Positions 24,747 through 32,163 of a stretch of 33,107 bases of DNA are shown piece after piece. Source of the stretch: Spirochaetota bacterium (GTDB lineage Bacteria; Spirochaetota; Spirochaetia; Treponematales; UBA12059); assembly GCA_029560805.1 (NCBI GenBank), contig JAKQKE010000159.1:1-33107 (forward strand). The letters are read 5' to 3'. Within the stretch, counting starts at the first letter, position 1. Each line of letters starts with the position of its first letter. The notes below the pieces were generated by a model. The model was not told where the DNA came from and made no database searches. It was given only the letters and a program-made list of their open reading frames with translations. Both the position numbers and the translations under genes were made by a program.

Positions 24747-25640
24747 TCACACCTTGACCGCTTGATGCTTGCCGAGCAGGCCCGACGGCTTGACGAGGAG
24801 TACGACGATCAGTAGCACGAACGCGAACGCGTCGCGGTAGCCGGTCAGCTCCGGCAGGAACGCCACGATCATGATCTCGAGCACGCCGAGCAGGAAGCCG
24901 CCGAGCACGGCGCCGGGAATGTTGCCTATGCCGCCGATCACGGCGGCGATGAAGCACTTGAGCCCGGGCATCACTCCCATCAGCGGGTTCAGCTGGGGGT
25001 ACTTCATCGTCCACATGATGCCGCCGAGGCCGGCCAGCAGCGAGCCGATGCCGAAGGTCAGCGAGATCGTCCTGTTCACGTCGATGGCCATCAGCCTGGC
25101 CGCGTCCAGGTCGGTGGAGACGGCGCGCATGGCCAGCCCGGTCTTCGTACCGTTGACTATCCAGAGTAGCGCGACGAGTATGGCAGCCGTGATGACCGGG
25201 ATGAACAGGCTGACCGACAGCACCGACACCGGGCCGAGGTGCAACACCGTGTCGAACAGCGGGATGCTCGGGAAGCTCTTGGGGCGGCCGCCGAACACGA
25301 CGATGCCGACGTTCTCGATCAGGAAGGACGCGCCGATCGCGCTGATCATCACCGAGATCTTCGGCGAGTCACGGAGCGGCCGGTACGCGACCCGCTCCAG
25401 GCCCATGCCGAATATCGCCGTCAGGCCGATCGCCACGATGAAGGCTACCCACCACGGCATCGCGAGCGAGGTCGCGGCGTAGAACGCGAAGTACGCGCCG
25501 AGCATGAAGACGTCGCCATGGGCGAAGTTTATCAGGCGTAGGATACCGTAGACCATCGTGTAGCCTATCGCTATGAGGGCGTAGAGGCTACCGAGGCTCA
25601 ACGCGTTGGTCAGTTGCTGGAAGAAAGTCGATAGTTCCAT
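24747..25640 (-). CDS. livH: Branched-chain amino-acid/amide ABC transporter permease, LivH type
   Basis: The 297-residue membrane protein carries the LivH signature LYALIAIGYTMVYGILRLINFAHGDVFMLGAYFA at residues 19-51, later VAYRPLRDSPKISVMISAIGASFLIEN, MRAVSTDLDAARLMAIDVNR (coupling loop) and FIAAVIGGIGNIPGAVLGG. It pairs with LivM. The gene is separated from the binding-protein gene by 137 bp containing a long hairpin, which probably lowers its expression relative to the binding protein. GAGG lies about 10 nt before the ATG. Confidence 0.95.
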   Translation of the reverse strand: MELSTFFQQLTNALSLGSLYALIAIGYTMVYGILRLINFAHGDVFMLGAYFAFYAATSLAMPWWVAFIVAIGLTAIFGMGLERVAYRPLRDSPKISVMISAIGASFLIENVGIVVFGGRPKSFPSIPLFDTVLHLGPVSVLSVSLFIPVITAAILVALLWIVNGTKTGLAMRAVSTDLDAARLMAIDVNRTISLTFGIGSLLAGLGGIMWTMKYPQLNPLMGVMPGLKCFIAAVIGGIGNIPGAVLGGFLLGVLEIMIVAFLPELTGYRDAFAFVLLIVVLLVKPSGLLGKHQAVKV

Positions 25641-25682
25641 TGGTTCGGGTCCTCGGGCGCCGCGATCGCGGCTGTAAACGAG

Positions 25683-25720
25683 GACGGGCGCCTCCGTCGG
25701 CGTGGACGGCTGCGCCCGTC
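25683..25720 (-). promoter_or_regulatory. Long hairpin between binding-protein gene and livH
   Basis: A 9-bp outer stem (25683-25691 with 25712-25720) and a 5-bp inner stem (25694-25698 with 25705-25709) are separated by a symmetric CT/CT internal loop and close on a 6-nt loop. Neither strand has a T-tract. In ABC-importer operons such a structure between binding-protein and permease genes usually acts as partial terminator or mRNA stabiliser; that role is inferred. Confidence 0.75.
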
Positions 25721-25777
25721 GCGCGTCCGGCCGTCGCGAAGCGGCGGACCGGCTACGCTATCTATGGATGGCGGCCG

Positions 25778-26935
25778 TCAAGGGGCTACGGTCGTCTTGA
25801 ACACGAACTTGCCGCCCTTCACTTCCTTGATGACGGCGCTCTTGATCGGGTCGCCGTTGGCGTCGAGGGTCACGTAGCCAGCGGCGCCGGCGAAGTCCTT
25901 GGTGGCCGCGATGGCGTCGCGGATCTTGAGCGGGTCGACGCTGTCGGCGCGCTTGATCGCGTCGATCGCGAGCAGGTAGCCGTCGAAGCCGAGCACCGCG
26001 GTGCCCGAGGGCAACTTGCCGTACTTCTTTTGATACGACTCGACGAAGACCTTGGATAGCGGGGTCAGCGGGGCGTCGTTGTCGAAGAAGGCCGACATGA
26101 CGGCGCCCTCGACGGCCTGCTTGCCGACGTTGATGAATTCGGCGATTTCCCAGGTGTCCCCGCCGAGGAAGGGCGCCGTGATGCCTAGCTCGCGGGCCTG
26201 CTTGATGATCAGGGCGCTCTCGGTGTAGTTGCCGGGGGCGAAGATCACGTCCGGCTTGAGGCTCTTGACCTGCGTGAGCTGGGCCGAGAAGTCCTGGTCG
26301 TTGGTGTTGTAGTTGAGTTCGGCGAGTATCGCGCCCTGGTCGCCGGTAAGGGACTTGAAGCTGTCGGCGAAGAACTTGGCCAGGCCGACCGAATAGTCGT
26401 TCGAGACCTCGCGGATGATGACCGCCTTGCGCGCCTTGACGTCCTTGAAGGCGTAGTTGGCCATGACGGTGCCCTGGAACGGGTCGAGGAAGCAGACGCG
26501 GAAGTAGAAGGGGTTGTCCTTCGTGACCAGGGGGTTGGTGCACGAGAGGCCGATGGCCGGGATCTTAGCGTCTTTGAAGACCGGACCGGCCGCCATCGAG
26601 AGGCCCGAGCCCCATGAGCCGAGCACGACCTGAACCTTATCGCTGTCGACCAGGCGCTGACCGGCGTTCGCGGCCTCGACCTTGTCGGACTTATTGTCGG
26701 CTATCGCCAGCTCGATCTTATATTCCTTGCCGCCTACGGTGACCGTCGGGTACAGCTCCTGAGCCAACCTGACGCCGTCGAGCTCCTCGGCTCCGCCGGC
26801 CGCGTTCGCGCCCGTGAGGGGCTCGAAGACGCCGAACTTCACGACGTTCGCGTCCGTCTTCGTCTCCGCCTTGGAGCAGCCGACGATGGACGCGACCAGC
26901 ATGATCGCGACGATGACCAGAATCGCTTTCTTCAT
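25778..26935 (-). CDS. livJ: Branched-chain amino-acid/amide substrate-binding lipoprotein (LivJ/K, AmiC-like)
   Basis: The 385-residue protein begins with a lipoprotein signal (lipobox SIVGC, Cys20) and is a type I periplasmic binding protein of the leucine/amide family. Visible stretches are VKFGVFEPLTGANAAGGAEELDGVRLA, IADNKSDKVEAANAGQRLVDSDKVQVVLGSWGSG, IPAIGLSCTNPLVT and FFADSFKSLTGDQGAI. It would capture the ligand outside the membrane and hand it to LivHM; branched-chain amino acids, amides and urea are all possible. The ATG at 26935 has AAGGAGGA 8 nt upstream and the expected signal peptide; the longer frame to 27127 crosses the promoter. It is first in the operon. Confidence 0.94.
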   Translation of the reverse strand: MKKAILVIVAIMLVASIVGCSKAETKTDANVVKFGVFEPLTGANAAGGAEELDGVRLAQELYPTVTVGGKEYKIELAIADNKSDKVEAANAGQRLVDSDKVQVVLGSWGSGLSMAAGPVFKDAKIPAIGLSCTNPLVTKDNPFYFRVCFLDPFQGTVMANYAFKDVKARKAVIIREVSNDYSVGLAKFFADSFKSLTGDQGAILAELNYNTNDQDFSAQLTQVKSLKPDVIFAPGNYTESALIIKQARELGITAPFLGGDTWEIAEFINVGKQAVEGAVMSAFFDNDAPLTPLSKVFVESYQKKYGKLPSGTAVLGFDGYLLAIDAIKRADSVDPLKIRDAIAATKDFAGAAGYVTLDANGDPIKSAVIKEVKGGKFVFKTTVAP

Positions 26936-26993
26936 ACGTATTCCTCCTTGGACGGATGCGCGGCGGGCCCTTGACGGCTCTGAGCGTGCATAC

Positions 26994-27022
26994 ATCGTAG
27001 GAACAGATATATCCGTTGTCAA
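26994..27022 (-). promoter_or_regulatory. Promoter of the liv operon
   Basis: On the minus strand TTGACA (27022-27017), a 17-bp spacer and TACGAT (26999-26994) predict a start near 26987 and a leader of about 50 nt. The spacer holds the palindrome GATATATC, a possible operator half. The region is sharply AT-rich compared with the genes. Confidence 0.7.
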
Positions 27023-27077
27023 ATATTTTATCAAGAGAATTCTACAAAAAGAAACAAAATGGCTAGTTGTATGGTTT

Positions 27078-27090
27078 CTATTGACAATAG
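27078..27090. promoter_or_regulatory. Candidate operator palindrome in the liv-iclR intergenic region
   Basis: CTATTGACAATAG is a perfect 6+1+6 palindrome that contains a consensus -35 hexamer TTGACA (27081-27086) for the plus strand. Part of it recurs as an inverted repeat, GTTTCTAT (27074-27081) with ATAGAAAC (27151-27158), the latter 9 bp before the IclR start. It is the best candidate for IclR binding, autoregulation or both; a matching -10 for this -35 is poor. Confidence 0.5.
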
Positions 27091-27166
27091 TGCGAAAATG
27101 CAAGTACGTTGTAAGTTGCCGTTTCATTTTATACGCAATCTATTTTGGCCATAGAAACGTGGAGAT

Positions 27167-27994
27167 ATGAGCGAATCAGCGATCAAAGCTTTCGATCTAT
27201 TGTTTCATCTATCACGAGCTGGGAGCTCGTCATTGGCCCGCCTGTCCCGAGAGACCGGCTGGGATAAGGCGACCGCGCTGCGATACTTGACCGCGATGGA
27301 GAAGCGTGGCGTCGTCGAGCGCAGGGATGGCGACTGGACCCTCGGCCTGGCCCTACTCGAGTTGGCCAGCCGCGTGCCTATCACCGAGAATATCGCCAAC
27401 CGGGTCAAGCCGGTGCTGAACGACCTGGCCAAGGCCACCGGCGAGACGGCCAATCTGTCGGCGCTGACCGGCTCCGAGCTGATGTACCTAGCCAAGGCCG
27501 ACGGCGGCCGCGCCCTCCGCCTCCGATCCAACCCGGGCGACCGTATGCCCCTCTATTGTACGGCCGCCGGAAAGTGTATCCTGTCTCGATTCTCGGTCCC
27601 GCTACGCGCTCAGTACCTGGCCGAAACGCACCTGTCCGCCATCGCGCCCAAGACCATCGTCGATCCGGAGAAACTAGCCGAGGACATCGAGCGGACCATC
27701 CGCCGCGGCTGGGCGATAGACGACGAGGAGCTCGAGTCCGGACTCATCTGCTACGCCATGCCGCTCGACCTACCGCGCTATGGCTTCTCCGGGGCGATCA
27801 GCATTTCCGGCCCGTCGGGCAGGATGCTCCAGGCCCAGGAGGAGATCCTGTCTTCGCTCCGCTGGGCGGTCATGACACTCCAGGAAGACCTAGGCGGGGG
27901 CATAGGCGACGAAGGTCCGCAGCTGTTCAGCCCCGCCCGAGGCGGCTTCAAGAGCACCGACTGGCACAGACCCGGCTCGGAAACCTACGAGTGA
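27167..27994 (+). CDS. IclR-family transcriptional regulator
   Basis: The 275-residue protein has an N-terminal winged helix (about 1-60: IKAFDLLFHLSRAGSSSLARLSRETGWDKATALRYLTAMEKRGVVER) and the IclR effector domain (about 75-245), with LRSNPGDRMPLYCTAAGKCILS and RGWAIDDEELESGLICYAMPL typical of the ligand pocket. A tail of about 25 residues follows. It is divergent from the liv operon and the most likely regulator of it, with the transported compound or a breakdown product as effector. GGAG lies 5 nt before the ATG. The stop overlaps the start of the ferredoxin gene as GTGA. Confidence 0.93.
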   Translation: MSESAIKAFDLLFHLSRAGSSSLARLSRETGWDKATALRYLTAMEKRGVVERRDGDWTLGLALLELASRVPITENIANRVKPVLNDLAKATGETANLSALTGSELMYLAKADGGRALRLRSNPGDRMPLYCTAAGKCILSRFSVPLRAQYLAETHLSAIAPKTIVDPEKLAEDIERTIRRGWAIDDEELESGLICYAMPLDLPRYGFSGAISISGPSGRMLQAQEEILSSLRWAVMTLQEDLGGGIGDEGPQLFSPARGGFKSTDWHRPGSETYE

Positions 27995-28173
27995 CCCCCG
28001 CCCGCATCGAGCGGGCCAGGTGCGTAACCTGCCGCCGTTGCGTCGCGGCCTGTCCCGAGGGCGCCATATCGGTCGACGGCGACGCCTGCGTCGTCGACCG
28101 GGGGCGTTGCGTCGCTTGCGGCCGCTGCGCCGCTGCCTGCAGGACCGACGCCGTCCGACTCGTCTGGGCCTGA
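27991..28173 (+). CDS. Small two-[4Fe-4S] ferredoxin
   Basis: The product of 60 residues has two complete cluster motifs, CVTCRRCVAACPEGA (Cys11, 14, 17, 21) and CVACGRCAAACRTDA (Cys40, 43, 46, 50), plus an isolated Cys33 between them. This is the classic clostridial-type layout in which the fourth cysteine of each motif serves the other cluster; the second motif lacks the usual Pro after its last Cys. It is Arg-rich, unlike most such ferredoxins, which are acidic. It starts with GTG inside the IclR stop (GTGA), so it depends on translation of that gene. It could be an electron carrier for a partner elsewhere, or a redox cofactor for regulation. Confidence 0.8.
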   Translation: MTPARIERARCVTCRRCVAACPEGAISVDGDACVVDRGRCVACGRCAAACRTDAVRLVWA

Positions 28174-28177
28174 GCCG

Positions 28178-28199
28178 GCGACCGAGACGGGACGGTCGC
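28178..28199. terminator. Hairpin between convergent ferredoxin and ssb genes
   Basis: A 7-bp perfect stem (28178-28184 with 28193-28199) with an 8-nt loop begins 5 bp after the ferredoxin stop. There is no T-tract, so terminator function is tentative. Confidence 0.4.
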
Positions 28200-28209
28200 T
28201 TCCCGCCGC

Positions 28210-28614
28210 TTAGAATACCGTCTCGGCCTCCGTGTCCTCTGCTACCATCGCCGCCTTCTCCGCTCCGGCTTCGTCGTCGCGCTTGAAAACGGGCTTGAAC
28301 TCGACGTGCTCGGCGACGATCTTGATTCGAGCCTGCGTCTTGCCGTTCGGGTCCTCCCAGCGGTCCTGCTTGAGGCGCCCTACGACCCGGACTCCGCGGC
28401 CCTTCTTGAGTACCTCGCCGCAGGTCTGGGCGAGCTTGGACCAGGTCTCGACCTCGAAGAACGACACCTCCTGCTCGGTCTGGTCGTTATGCCGGTAGTA
28501 GCGGTTCGACGCGACCGCGAACGAGCAAACCTGGTTGCCGTTCGGGATCGTCTTGAGCTGGGGGTCCCTCGTCAGGTTGCCTTCGATGATGATGGAGTTC
28601 AGGTTGTTCAACAT
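28210..28614 (-). CDS. ssb: Single-stranded DNA-binding protein
   Basis: The 134-residue protein has the SSB OB-fold: MLNNLNSIIIEGNLTRDPQLK, CSFAVASNRYYR, SFFEVETWSKLAQTCGEVLKKGRGVRVVGRLKQDRW, KIVAEHVEFKP. It coats single-stranded DNA during replication and repair. The C-terminal tail is short and acidic, but it ends EDTEAETVF instead of the widespread DDDIPF-type tip: only the last Phe is kept, without the Pro. The ATG at 28614 is chosen over an in-frame ATG at 28650 because GGGAGGA lies 3 nt upstream and it matches the family N-terminus. It is monocistronic. Confidence 0.93.
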   Translation of the reverse strand: MLNNLNSIIIEGNLTRDPQLKTIPNGNQVCSFAVASNRYYRHNDQTEQEVSFFEVETWSKLAQTCGEVLKKGRGVRVVGRLKQDRWEDPNGKTQARIKIVAEHVEFKPVFKRDDEAGAEKAAMVAEDTEAETVF

Positions 28615-28798
28615 GCTTCCTCCCTCGACCGACCCTAGGTCGATCGCCAACGCTTTGATCGGCGCAACCCGCGCCTCGGGCCGACGCGCTCGGCGTCGAC
28701 GGCTCGGATACGCCGCTTCAAGCCACGGCGCTTGCGCGCGTCGGCCGTTTTGCCATAGGATTGGCCGGTTCCTGGCTATACCAGATTAAGAGGGTGCG

Positions 28799-29581
28799 AT
28801 GATCACATACGGGGAAGGCTTCGGTCCGATTACGCCTCGATCGCTCAAGGACGAATTCATCGAGCGCTTCGAGGCGTTGATACTTTCCGGCAAATTCGCC
28901 CCGGGCGATAAGGTCCCTTCGGAGCGCGACCTGGGCGTATTGTTCGGCATATCGAGGCCTGTCGTCCACGAGGGGCTACGCGCCCTCGAGTCCAGGGGAC
29001 TCGTTACGATCGAGAGCCGCAAGGGAGCGCGCGTCAACGACTATCGTCGCGAAGGCTCGATAGAGATGCTGCTGTCGATACTGAACTACACCGGCGGCAA
29101 GCTGTCGCAGTCGCTGCTCGACGGCATCCTGGAGCTGCGCCTCCTGTTCGAGGTGGAGACCTCCCGGCTCGCGGCTCTGCGACGGTCCGCGTCTCACGTC
29201 GACGAGCTACGGTCCATCGTCGCCCGCGAGCGCTCGATGGTCGAATCGGACGCGGACGGCAGGGCCGCTTCATCGCGCGTGGCGTCACCTCGCGCTGCGT
29301 CGGCCCGCGAGGTGGCCGATATAGACCTCGAACTGCATATATCGATAGCGATAGCCAGCGGCAACGAGATCTATCCACTCCTGATGAACAGCTTCAGGCG
29401 CATCTACCTCGCGATACTCGAGGAGTTCTACGCCGACGCCTCGGTCGTCGGGCCGGTGTTCGAATACCACGAGCGCCTCGTCGAGGCGATCGCCGCGAGC
29501 GACGAGGACGGCGCCCGCGGGGTGATGCTCGAGATGCTCGGCTACAGCGAGCGCAACCTGCGGCGCATCCTATTCGGCTAG
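28799..29581 (+). CDS. GntR-family regulator, FadR subfamily (FCD domain)
   Basis: The 260-residue protein has a GntR winged helix (about 15-80, with LILSGKFAPGDKVPSERDLGVLFGISRPVVHEGLRALESRGLVTIESRKGARV) and a helical FCD effector domain. The FCD metal-site pattern is seen in DIDLELHISIAIASGN (Asp and His spaced by four) and in the later YHERLVEAIAA. FCD regulators sense small acids such as hexuronates, lactate or amino acids; the ligand here is unknown. An Ala/Arg/Ser-rich insert (about 152-170) enlarges one loop. AGAGGGTG lies before the ATG. The 3' end overlaps the opposing gene by 12 bp. Confidence 0.92.
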   Translation: MITYGEGFGPITPRSLKDEFIERFEALILSGKFAPGDKVPSERDLGVLFGISRPVVHEGLRALESRGLVTIESRKGARVNDYRREGSIEMLLSILNYTGGKLSQSLLDGILELRLLFEVETSRLAALRRSASHVDELRSIVARERSMVESDADGRAASSRVASPRAASAREVADIDLELHISIAIASGNEIYPLLMNSFRRIYLAILEEFYADASVVGPVFEYHERLVEAIAASDEDGARGVMLEMLGYSERNLRRILFG

Positions 29582-30697
29582 GCTTCCCCAGCCGGAGTAA
29601 CGAGTGCCGTCGGACCAGTCTATCGTCACGGTCAGCGGATAGGTCGCTCCGTCCGGTGCGACGGCTGGGCGTTCCAGTATCGTGATCCTATAGCGGTGGC
29701 TCCAGCCGCCGACCTCGCCGGCGCCGTCTATGACGAGGCCCGCCTCTCCGTCGGAGATCGACGTGTAGCGGATGACGGCCGGACTCGCTTCCGACGCTAT
29801 CTGTAGCAGCGCGTAGGGCGGTAGCACGGTCAGGGTCCAGAAGGGGTTCTCGCCCTTGAGCACCGCGCCATCGAAGCGGGCGTGCCTGGCGAAGTCCGGA
29901 AAGGCCGGGGGCTCGGCCAGGTCGAACTGGGCGGCGGACCAGAGGCGCGCGGCCTCGCCGCGGATCGCCGCTGGCAAGGCGGCCCAGCCCTCGCCGGCCA
30001 CCGCGCTCGGGGTTAGCCGGGGCGCGTCGGCCGGATCGTAGCGCGTCGAGCCGTCGACGCTGGCTATAGCGCCCGCCGTGAACGCCAGGAGGGATAGGCG
30101 CTTTGCTCCGGCATCAGGGGACTCGTCTATCCAGTAGGCCGCGAGCGCCTCGCCGAGGCCGTCGCCGTCGAAGTCGCCGGTCCAGGGCGCATCGCCGTAG
30201 TACCCGGCCATGGCGCCGGCCGGCATCGGGTCGAATCGCTCGGCGGCCAATGCCCAGCCGGAGCCGCCGAGGAGGTAGCTACGCGCCTGGACGCCGGAAT
30301 CGGCGGCTTCGGCGGTTTCGGTAGTTTCGGCAGTTTCGGCGGACGATACCGCGGCCGAGGCCGGTCCGTCCGCAGGCCGTAACGCCGACAGGATGACGAG
30401 GTGCTCGCCAGCGGTGTCCAACCAGCGCGCGTAGGCCAGTAGCTCGCCGTCGTAGGGCGCCTCGCTACCGGGAGCCGGCCCTCGGACGGCCGAGTAGCCG
30501 GCGGGGGCGGACGGCTCGGATGCCGCGGCGGGAGCGTCCTCGACGATAGCCTTCTCTGCCTCGCGAGCCGGCATGAAGCGTATCATCGCCCAGATCGCCG
30601 CGGCCGCGAGCGCCAAGCCGATGATCACGCCAGCGGCGACCGCGGCGCCTGAGCCGCTACGGGCGTTCTTGTTCGTTCCGTTCTTTCCGGCTTTCAT
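29570..30697 (-). CDS. Membrane-anchored extracytoplasmic protein, unknown function
   Basis: The 375-residue product has a basic N-terminus (KAGKNGTNKNARSG), one membrane helix (about 17-41) and a large exported domain. A low-complexity Glu-Thr-Ala linker at about 120-135 comes from a 9-bp DNA repeat. A DFDGDGLGEALAAYW segment resembles a calcium-binding DxDxDG loop as in FG-GAP or dockerin-type repeats. The C-terminal 100 residues look beta-rich, ending SGWGSLAE. No family is recognised. The ATG at 30697 overlaps the stop of the upstream hydrolase gene (ATGA) and has GAGAGGGA before it, so the two proteins are made together. Longer starts lie inside the hydrolase gene. Confidence 0.75.
   Translation of the reverse strand: MKAGKNGTNKNARSGSGAAVAAGVIIGLALAAAAIWAMIRFMPAREAEKAIVEDAPAAASEPSAPAGYSAVRGPAPGSEAPYDGELLAYARWLDTAGEHLVILSALRPADGPASAAVSSAETAETTETAEAADSGVQARSYLLGGSGWALAAERFDPMPAGAMAGYYGDAPWTGDFDGDGLGEALAAYWIDESPDAGAKRLSLLAFTAGAIASVDGSTRYDPADAPRLTPSAVAGEGWAALPAAIRGEAARLWSAAQFDLAEPPAFPDFARHARFDGAVLKGENPFWTLTVLPPYALLQIASEASPAVIRYTSISDGEAGLVIDGAGEVGGWSHRYRITILERPAVAPDGATYPLTVTIDWSDGTRYSGWGSLAE
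30305..30340. repeat. Four tandem copies of a 9-bp unit within a gene
   Basis: Units at 30305-30313, 30314-30322, 30323-30331 and 30332-30340 follow the pattern (G/A)G(C/T)TTCGG(C/T). They encode the Glu-Thr-Ala linker on the minus strand. The unit length keeps the frame, so copy number can change without breaking the protein. Confidence 0.85.
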
Positions 30698-32067
30698 AGT
30701 CCCTCTCCACCTTCTATCGTGTCCAGGTCGATGAGGGCGTATAGCAGGCCCTCGACCGCGGCCAAGCCGTGGCTCTGGCTCTCCAAACGAACGAGCGAAA
30801 CATCGGCCTCCGCATCCTCCGCCTTGATCCACTCGTAGGCCCGAGCGCTGGTCTCGAACGGCACGAGCTCGTCCGAGGGAGCGGCCGCCAGCACGAGGCG
30901 CAGGCCTTGGGGCGGCGCCCAGCGGTCGAGACGGGCCTTTTCCTGGGCGGAGAAGAAAGCCGACGACGACGGATCCTCGGCTATCGCCGTCCTATACGCT
31001 GGCGCGTAGAGGTCGATGTCGCGCACCTCGCCCGCCTTACGCCCGAGAGCCTTGGATAGCTTCCAAAGGAGTTCGTCGGTGTCCCTGGTACCATCGAAGA
31101 GCGGCACGACGCGCTCGATCGCCCGCTCGGACAGAATCTCGTCGAGCTTGATCGAAGAGGGGTAGGCGCGGGACCAGCCGATGGCCAGCAATACCGCGAA
31201 GTCCGGCCGCTCGACGGTGACGCCGTCGTCGGCGAGGAAGGGTATGCCGGGCATCAGGTCGAGCGGAGCGCCGAGTGGATACGCGGCGACGATGCGCAGG
31301 CCGGGGATGGGAATGTCGCCTCCCGTCGCCGCCTTGAGCGAGGCCATCGTCGCTATGCCGCCCTGCGAGTAGCCGATGATATACAGCCTGCCCGACTCGG
31401 CGTACTCGTCGCCTCTGTCGGCCAGGTAGGCCCTGGCCGCGGCCAGCCCGTCGAGGGCGGAGGCGGCCATCGACTCGGGCACGCAGTATTCCTGGGCTCC
31501 CTCGGCGTCGCCCATACCCGCGTAGTCGGGAGCCCATACCGCGTAGCCGAGGGCGGCGGCAGCGTCCATGAGGGCGGACTCGTTGGCGCCCCTACGTGAC
31601 GGAACCTTGTCGCGATGGTGCTCGGAGCCTTTCAGGAAGACGATCCAGCTCAGCTCGCGCCTTCCGCCGCCGGACGGAGCAGGGATCGACAGCATGCCGC
31701 TCTGACGCTCGACTCCCCCCTCCGGAAGCCTGGCCGAGAAGCCTATTCTGACCTTGACCACGTCGGACAGAGCCTCGCTACGCGACAGCCTCCAGGTCGG
31801 ATAGCCCTTCTCCTCGAGGACGCCCATGCCGATGGCCTTACCGAGCACTCGCGGCGAGGCTATGGCCAGCATGGCGCGCGGCTTTCTGGCCGGCACGCGC
31901 CTGGCTTCCTTCGAGTCGAGCAAGAGGCCCGCGACGAGGGCGCCGCCGGCCATGCCGCCAGCGGTTCCGGTGTCGCCGTCCAAGGACCCCGATGATGGAG
32001 CGCTCGCGCAGGAGTAGGCGGCGGCTAGGGCGATGAACGAGATGATGAAGCCGGATGCTTTTACCAT
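30694..32067 (-). CDS. Alpha/beta-hydrolase lipoprotein (secretory lipase-like)
   Basis: The 457-residue protein has a lipoprotein signal (lipobox AAYSC, Cys20) and an alpha/beta-hydrolase fold. The nucleophile elbow is GYSQGG with Ser234; likely partners are the Asp near 399 (APSDELVPFETS) and His433 (SQSHGLAAVEG). WAPDYAGMGDAEGAQEY (about 178-194) resembles the oxyanion and lid region of secretory lipases of the LIP family and of related Xaa-Pro-like esterases. Substrate is unknown; a surface esterase or lipase is the likeliest. A TATATG box (32081-32076) precedes the ATG by 8 nt, with no Shine-Dalgarno. The 3' end overlaps the start of the unknown membrane protein (ATGA). Confidence 0.83.
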   Translation of the reverse strand: MVKASGFIISFIALAAAYSCASAPSSGSLDGDTGTAGGMAGGALVAGLLLDSKEARRVPARKPRAMLAIASPRVLGKAIGMGVLEEKGYPTWRLSRSEALSDVVKVRIGFSARLPEGGVERQSGMLSIPAPSGGGRRELSWIVFLKGSEHHRDKVPSRRGANESALMDAAAALGYAVWAPDYAGMGDAEGAQEYCVPESMAASALDGLAAARAYLADRGDEYAESGRLYIIGYSQGGIATMASLKAATGGDIPIPGLRIVAAYPLGAPLDLMPGIPFLADDGVTVERPDFAVLLAIGWSRAYPSSIKLDEILSERAIERVVPLFDGTRDTDELLWKLSKALGRKAGEVRDIDLYAPAYRTAIAEDPSSSAFFSAQEKARLDRWAPPQGLRLVLAAAPSDELVPFETSARAYEWIKAEDAEADVSLVRLESQSHGLAAVEGLLYALIDLDTIEGGEGL

Positions 32068-32128
32068 TGGATGAACATATAGCGCGACGACGACGATCGT
32101 CCATAGCGCTGCACCGGGTAAAAATAAC

Positions 32129-32157
32129 TTGACGATACGGTATTCATGGATTATAAA
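32129..32157 (+). promoter_or_regulatory. Near-consensus promoter before the FAD oxidoreductase
   Basis: TTGACG (32129-32134), a 17-bp spacer and TATAAA (32152-32157) lie in a short AT-rich stretch. The predicted start is about 32164, which is the first base of the in-frame ATG, so the message may be leaderless. Confidence 0.7.
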
Positions 32158-32163
32158 ACTGGT

